DNA of 64,000 bases from assembly GCF_001748245.1 (NCBI RefSeq), contig NZ_BDFO01000001.1, forward strand, positions 4,844,483 through 4,908,482. Direction: 5' to 3'. The DNA is from Oligoflexus tunisiensis (GTDB lineage Bacteria > Bdellovibrionota_B > Oligoflexia > Oligoflexales > Oligoflexaceae). Positions 60,427-64,000 of this stretch are shown here, piece by piece. A program made the position numbers and the translations under genes. Every line of letters begins with the position of its first letter. Position 1 is the first letter of the stretch. The notes beneath the pieces are model-generated. The model was not told where the DNA came from. It did not search any database and saw only the letters and a list, made by a program, of their open reading frames with translations.

Positions 60427-63090
60427 ATGCGCCTGATTTTTTCAGTGATTCTGCTGCTTCTGTTCCCCCTTTGGGGAACGGGGACCGCTGCGTCTTGGGT
60501 TGTCCAGGGCCGTGCGGATCTCAGCACCACCGACTGGGAGCGGGAGCCCGTCATCAATCTGAGTGGCGAATGGCAGATCTACTGGAATCAGCTTTTGACG
60601 CCCGCCGAGATTGAGGCTGGTCAGGGCAAGCTGTCCGGGTATCTCTCACCGGAAGCGGAATGGCATAAGTCGGAACTTCCTGGGGTGGATTTCCATCGTA
60701 TTGGCGCCGCGACCTATCACATGCGCCTCCATGTTCCCGAATCGATGGAATTCATGTTGGCCGTTCCCATCCTGAACAGTGCCTCATACGTCTGGATCAA
60801 TCATGAGCTCAAACAGGAATTCGGCAAACCCTCTCTGACCAAGGAAGGCGAGGTGGGCTTTATCCGGTCCAATCGCGTGAAGTTCATGGCCCGGAAAGGT
60901 GAAAATCTTATTACCGTTCAGGTGTCGAACCACCTCTTCTGGTATGGAGGGGCTTCACTGCCGGTCCGTCTCGGCCTGCCGGATGCCATGCAGCGCGAAC
61001 AGCTGAAGGCGATGATCGGTGATGCGCTCACTTTTGGTTTCATCCTGTTCATGGCCATTTACCACATCTATGTCCGCATGCTGTTGAAACGCAGTAACGG
61101 GGCTCTTTTCTTCGGGCTGGTCTGTCTGGCGATTGCCATCCGGATGGGCTTTGTCGGCGACGGTCAGATTTTTTATCAGATTTGGCCTCATGCGCCCATG
61201 AACCTGCGCTACTTTGTGGAATACCTGGGCGTCGCGTTCGGGACAGGCTTTATCTTATGTTTCATTCGTGAACTCTATCCTCATGAGGCACGGCCCATAC
61301 TCTTCGTTCCTCCAACCCGTATAGCGTTTGCCTGGGGAGCCTTTATCATCCTGGCTCCTCCGCTTTACTATCCGGCTTTTCTTGAGTTTTTTCAGCTGCT
61401 TATCCTTGTGTCCGGCATCATAACGATCGGCGTGGCCGTGGTGGCCGCCATCCATCGCCGCGATGGGGCTCTGCTGCTGGTGATATGCAATCTCCTGTTC
61501 TTCATCACGGTGGCCAACGATATTGGCTATCATCATCGTGTGATCGAATCGGTGCCCTTAATTCATTACGGTCTGATGTTCCTCATGTGCAGCCAGGCTC
61601 TGATCCTGGTCCAGCGTTTTGCCCGCACCTTCGATCGCGCGGAAAGAGCCGAGCAGGAAGTCACCAAACTCAACCAGAGTCTGGAACAGAAAATTCAGGA
61701 ACGCACCGAGCAAATCAATACGATCCTCTCCCATGTGCGCTCCGGCTTTCTGCTGGTGGATCGGCAATCGCATCTGCAGACGGGCTTCACGTCATCCTGC
61801 GAAACCATTCTGGGCCAGAGGCTCCAGGTGGGTTCCTCATTGCCCCAGCAGCTGGGTTTTACCGGTCACCTCGCCATGCAATTCATGATGGCCATTCAGC
61901 AAATCTTTGATTCGGATCTGCCTACCGATGTCGCCATGCAACAGCTCCCTGCCCGTTTCCCGATAGGAAAACGCATGATCGGGCTGCAGGCTGCGGCGGT
62001 CAAAGCCCGTGACAAGGGTCAGGTCACCGCCGTGCTGCTGACCATCAACGATGTCACCGATCTGGTGGCGGCGGAGGAAGGGCTGCAGCGTGCGGATATC
62101 CTGATTCACATTCTGGAGGATCAGGACGCGTTCCGCATTTTTGTGGCCGATTTCAAAAAGGATCTGGAAGCTGCAACCCAGGCGATCATCCAGGGCGATG
62201 CCATCGCTCTGCATTCGATCCTGCACACCATGAAGGGCAATGCCGCCAGCTTCAACTTGAACGACTGGGTGCGGCGTCTGCATCAGCTTGAGGACAATGA
62301 TCCGATCTCCACCACGGATATTCACAATCTGGCTCAACATGTGCGGCAGTTCCTGCGAGAGAATGAAGGCATCCTGCATCTTGATTTTGACCAGCCCATG
62401 CGCAGTGTGTTCGGCGTCGATCAAAATGATTTGAATGCGCTCAAGGAAACGCTGGTGCCAGTCGCCTCGCAGGTGGCCCTGGCGCGTGTGGATAACTGGT
62501 CGCGTTCGGTCAAATCCCTGCCCTTGAAAAGTTACACCACACCGCTCGGGCCGATGGTTCGGCGTGTGGCGGGCCAATTGAATAAGGATGTGAGCCTCGT
62601 TGTCGAAGGCGCGGATGTCAAGGTTGATAACGCGTTTGCGCCCCTGCTCACCACCCTGCCCCACTTGATTCGCAATTCTTTGGTACATGGCATCGAGGAG
62701 GCGGAGGATCGGGGCGAAAAGCCCAGGCAGGCCACCATTTCCCTGCGCTTTATGCTCCAGATGGATGGCGGACTGACGATCGACATCAGCGACGATGGCC
62801 GTGGCCTGGATCCCGAAAGCATACGGGCGCATGCCGAGGCGCAAGGGGTCATAGCGAAGTCTCAGGATCTGAGTGACGAGGAAATCCTCGGTTTGATTTT
62901 TCATCCCAATTTTTCAACCGCCGAGCGTATCACGGATCTGGCCGGCCGGGGCATGGGCCTCGCGGCTGTGGCCACAGCTGTGCAGGAGCTGGGGGGACGT
63001 TACGAAGTACGGAGCCGCAAAAACCAGGGCTTCCACCTGCATATCACAGTTCCACCGCCGCCGCCTCAAAGGCTGAATCGAGCCGTTTGA
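60427..63090 (+). CDS. DISM-7TM sensor kinase with Hpt and CheA-like HATPase (paralogue 3)
   Basis: 887 residues. A signal peptide (LIFSVILLLLFPLWGTGTAA) leads to a DISM-type jelly-roll (~22-195; VINLSGEWQIYWNQLL, GVDFHRIGAATYHMRLHVPE), seven helices (~200-395), a coiled coil (~400-435) and a degenerate PAS-like region (~435-555). The Hpt has H600 in ILHTMKGNAASFNLNDW. The HATPase has HLIRNSLVHGIEEAEDRG near 745, ISDDGRGLDPESI and LAGRGMGLAAV near 839. It lacks a receiver, like the paralogues at 12088 and 40599. The start at 60427 has AAGGA 6 nt upstream. Its stop TGA directly abuts the stop of the convergent cyclase gene. Confidence 0.87.
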   Translation: MRLIFSVILLLLFPLWGTGTAASWVVQGRADLSTTDWEREPVINLSGEWQIYWNQLLTPAEIEAGQGKLSGYLSPEAEWHKSELPGVDFHRIGAATYHMRLHVPESMEFMLAVPILNSASYVWINHELKQEFGKPSLTKEGEVGFIRSNRVKFMARKGENLITVQVSNHLFWYGGASLPVRLGLPDAMQREQLKAMIGDALTFGFILFMAIYHIYVRMLLKRSNGALFFGLVCLAIAIRMGFVGDGQIFYQIWPHAPMNLRYFVEYLGVAFGTGFILCFIRELYPHEARPILFVPPTRIAFAWGAFIILAPPLYYPAFLEFFQLLILVSGIITIGVAVVAAIHRRDGALLLVICNLLFFITVANDIGYHHRVIESVPLIHYGLMFLMCSQALILVQRFARTFDRAERAEQEVTKLNQSLEQKIQERTEQINTILSHVRSGFLLVDRQSHLQTGFTSSCETILGQRLQVGSSLPQQLGFTGHLAMQFMMAIQQIFDSDLPTDVAMQQLPARFPIGKRMIGLQAAAVKARDKGQVTAVLLTINDVTDLVAAEEGLQRADILIHILEDQDAFRIFVADFKKDLEAATQAIIQGDAIALHSILHTMKGNAASFNLNDWVRRLHQLEDNDPISTTDIHNLAQHVRQFLRENEGILHLDFDQPMRSVFGVDQNDLNALKETLVPVASQVALARVDNWSRSVKSLPLKSYTTPLGPMVRRVAGQLNKDVSLVVEGADVKVDNAFAPLLTTLPHLIRNSLVHGIEEAEDRGEKPRQATISLRFMLQMDGGLTIDISDDGRGLDPESIRAHAEAQGVIAKSQDLSDEEILGLIFHPNFSTAERITDLAGRGMGLAAVATAVQELGGRYEVRSRKNQGFHLHITVPPPPPQRLNRAV

Positions 63091-64000
63091 TCAGGCGGAA
63101 ACCGGCAGGCTGAGCGGAGCGTCGTGAGGCAATTCCTTGAAATAAAAGCAGTGGGCCTGCTCATCATCGCGGATGGTGTGATGCCTGGAATCGACATCAA
63201 AGCGCTGAAATAGAGCCTGGGACGTCGGGCTGAGCATCTGAAAAATCCGGTCATCGATCACCAAAAGATTGCCGCTGAATTTGAGCTGCCTGAGGGCGCC
63301 TTTCCGCAATTTCTCATAGCGATCAGCCAGGACTATGCCGCGGCCGAACATATTATATTCCACGACACCGGCTGACGGATAATAGGCTTCGACCTCGCCA
63401 AAGGCGATAGCGATGGAGGCCTGCGGCATGCGGGCAAAACCATGACGCTGGGCTTCGGCATGAAAGTTTTTCGAGAACTGCAGCGCCAGCCTGAGAGCCA
63501 ATTCCGCCGGGTTTTGACCATCCGGAGTATGGAAAGGAAAGCCGACGGTACAGAAAAAGCCATCTCCCATTTCCTTCAAGCGATAGGCGCTGGCTTCCAT
63601 TTTCTTTTGACTGTAACCGGCGAGCATATCCCGGTAGCACAGCGCGAAGGTATCGTTCAGGAACGCGCGGGCTTTATCGTGTTCGAGTTTGGAGCTGCCG
63701 ATCGTATCGAAGGAAATCACACAGGCTTCCCCGGCGCCGGTGGGCATGGTCTGCTCCAGATTGGAACCGCTTTTGATCAGTTCGATTTGATGCGGATAAA
63801 TAATTTTTTCCAGCTGGCTGTAGCTGTGCGCCTTGGAGGCTTCCTTTTCCATGAGCTTTTTGATGAAAACTTCCCGTTCGGCTGCGGAACGCTTTTGCAG
63901 ATAGGTGTAGCGCGCCCCGACAGCCAGGGAAAGCACCAGCCCTTCAACCGTGGCACCCACCAGCTGAGCCCACGTGGTCACAAGGTTGATCGGGAGCAGA
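63091..64000 (-). CDS. DISM-7TM receptor with class III nucleotidyl cyclase domain (N-terminus outside window)
   Basis: About 302 codons are visible; the frame is open to the window edge. The visible N-terminus (LLPINLVTTWAQLVGATVEG LVLSLAVGARYTYLQKRSAA) is the end of a seven-helix module like those of the other DISM proteins here, then a coiled coil. The cyclase domain (~80-280) has the metal-binding D in VISFDTIGSS, the K-E-M-G-D segment RLKEMGDGFFCTVGFPF, and EYNMFGRGIVLADRYEKL. It should make cAMP or cGMP; specificity residues cannot be read safely. A GTG at 63981 is internal, not a start. Confidence 0.8.
   Translation of the reverse strand, partial: LLPINLVTTWAQLVGATVEGLVLSLAVGARYTYLQKRSAAEREVFIKKLMEKEASKAHSYSQLEKIIYPHQIELIKSGSNLEQTMPTGAGEACVISFDTIGSSKLEHDKARAFLNDTFALCYRDMLAGYSQKKMEASAYRLKEMGDGFFCTVGFPFHTPDGQNPAELALRLALQFSKNFHAEAQRHGFARMPQASIAIAFGEVEAYYPSAGVVEYNMFGRGIVLADRYEKLRKGALRQLKFSGNLLVIDDRIFQMLSPTSQALFQRFDVDSRHHTIRDDEQAHCFYFKELPHDAPLSLPVSA

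Overview
This 64 kb stretch looks like chromosomal DNA from a Gram-negative, aerobic, probably motile bacterium. Visible marks are many lipoprotein signal peptides, an OmpA-family outer-membrane protein, an Ohr/OhrR peroxide defence pair, and TCA-cycle enzymes. The run of membrane sensors with a DISM-type extracellular domain and seven helices, together with DUF4360 proteins and an elicitor-type transglutaminase, points by inference to the Bdellovibrionota (Oligoflexia/Oligoflexus-like). No rRNA, tRNA, CRISPR array, prophage or intact insertion sequence was seen.

Layout. 0-3.5 kb: end of a CheA-like kinase, an LprI-like secreted protein, a large lipoprotein, and a ParS/MbcA-like antitoxin with a small, apparently frameshifted partner. 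3.8-7.7 kb: two collagen-like genes in one operon. 8-10 kb: sufS-sufU-Rieske operon. 10-12 kb: a palindromic repeat, a sterol-desaturase-family enzyme and a DUF4360 protein. 12-20.9 kb: a DISM-7TM kinase, an M48 lipoprotein behind a sigma28-like promoter, a HAMP/DnaJ/lipoprotein operon, and an acyl-CoA-ligase-like gene without its usual C-terminal end. 20.9-26.3 kb: two citrate-synthase-family genes around an M14 peptidase, then an RCC1-repeat lipoprotein. 26.5-32.4 kb: a multi-PAS hybrid kinase, ohr/ohrR, and a DISM-7TM SpoIIE phosphatase. 32.4-34.6 kb: a four-gene envelope operon that looks metal- or thiol-related. 35-40.5 kb: urocanase, a 42-residue membrane mini-protein, a CFA-synthase-like methyltransferase and a MarC protein. 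40.6-49.7 kb: a second DISM-7TM kinase, several secreted proteins including DUF4360 and a subtilisin, a nucleotidyltransferase-like protein without catalytic acids, and a transglutaminase lipoprotein. 49.7-56.1 kb: 26-bp tandem repeats, OmpA, a TPR-like secreted protein, class I fumarase, a second palindromic repeat, a CPBP protease and a DedA protein. 56.1-64 kb: a structured leader, an ABC-F ATPase, a divergent MreB-like protein, a DUF4360/Cys-rich protein, a third DISM-7TM kinase and the end of a DISM-7TM cyclase.

The main themes are signalling and the envelope. Three full DISM-7TM-Hpt-HATPase kinases, a fourth fragment, a DISM-7TM phosphatase and a DISM-7TM cyclase send related sensor heads to phosphorelay, PP2C and cyclic-nucleotide outputs. 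The most striking non-coding signals are two copies of a ~125-bp palindromic element whose stems differ but stay paired, a tandem pair of palindromic operators 30 bp apart, and three sigma28-like promoters.
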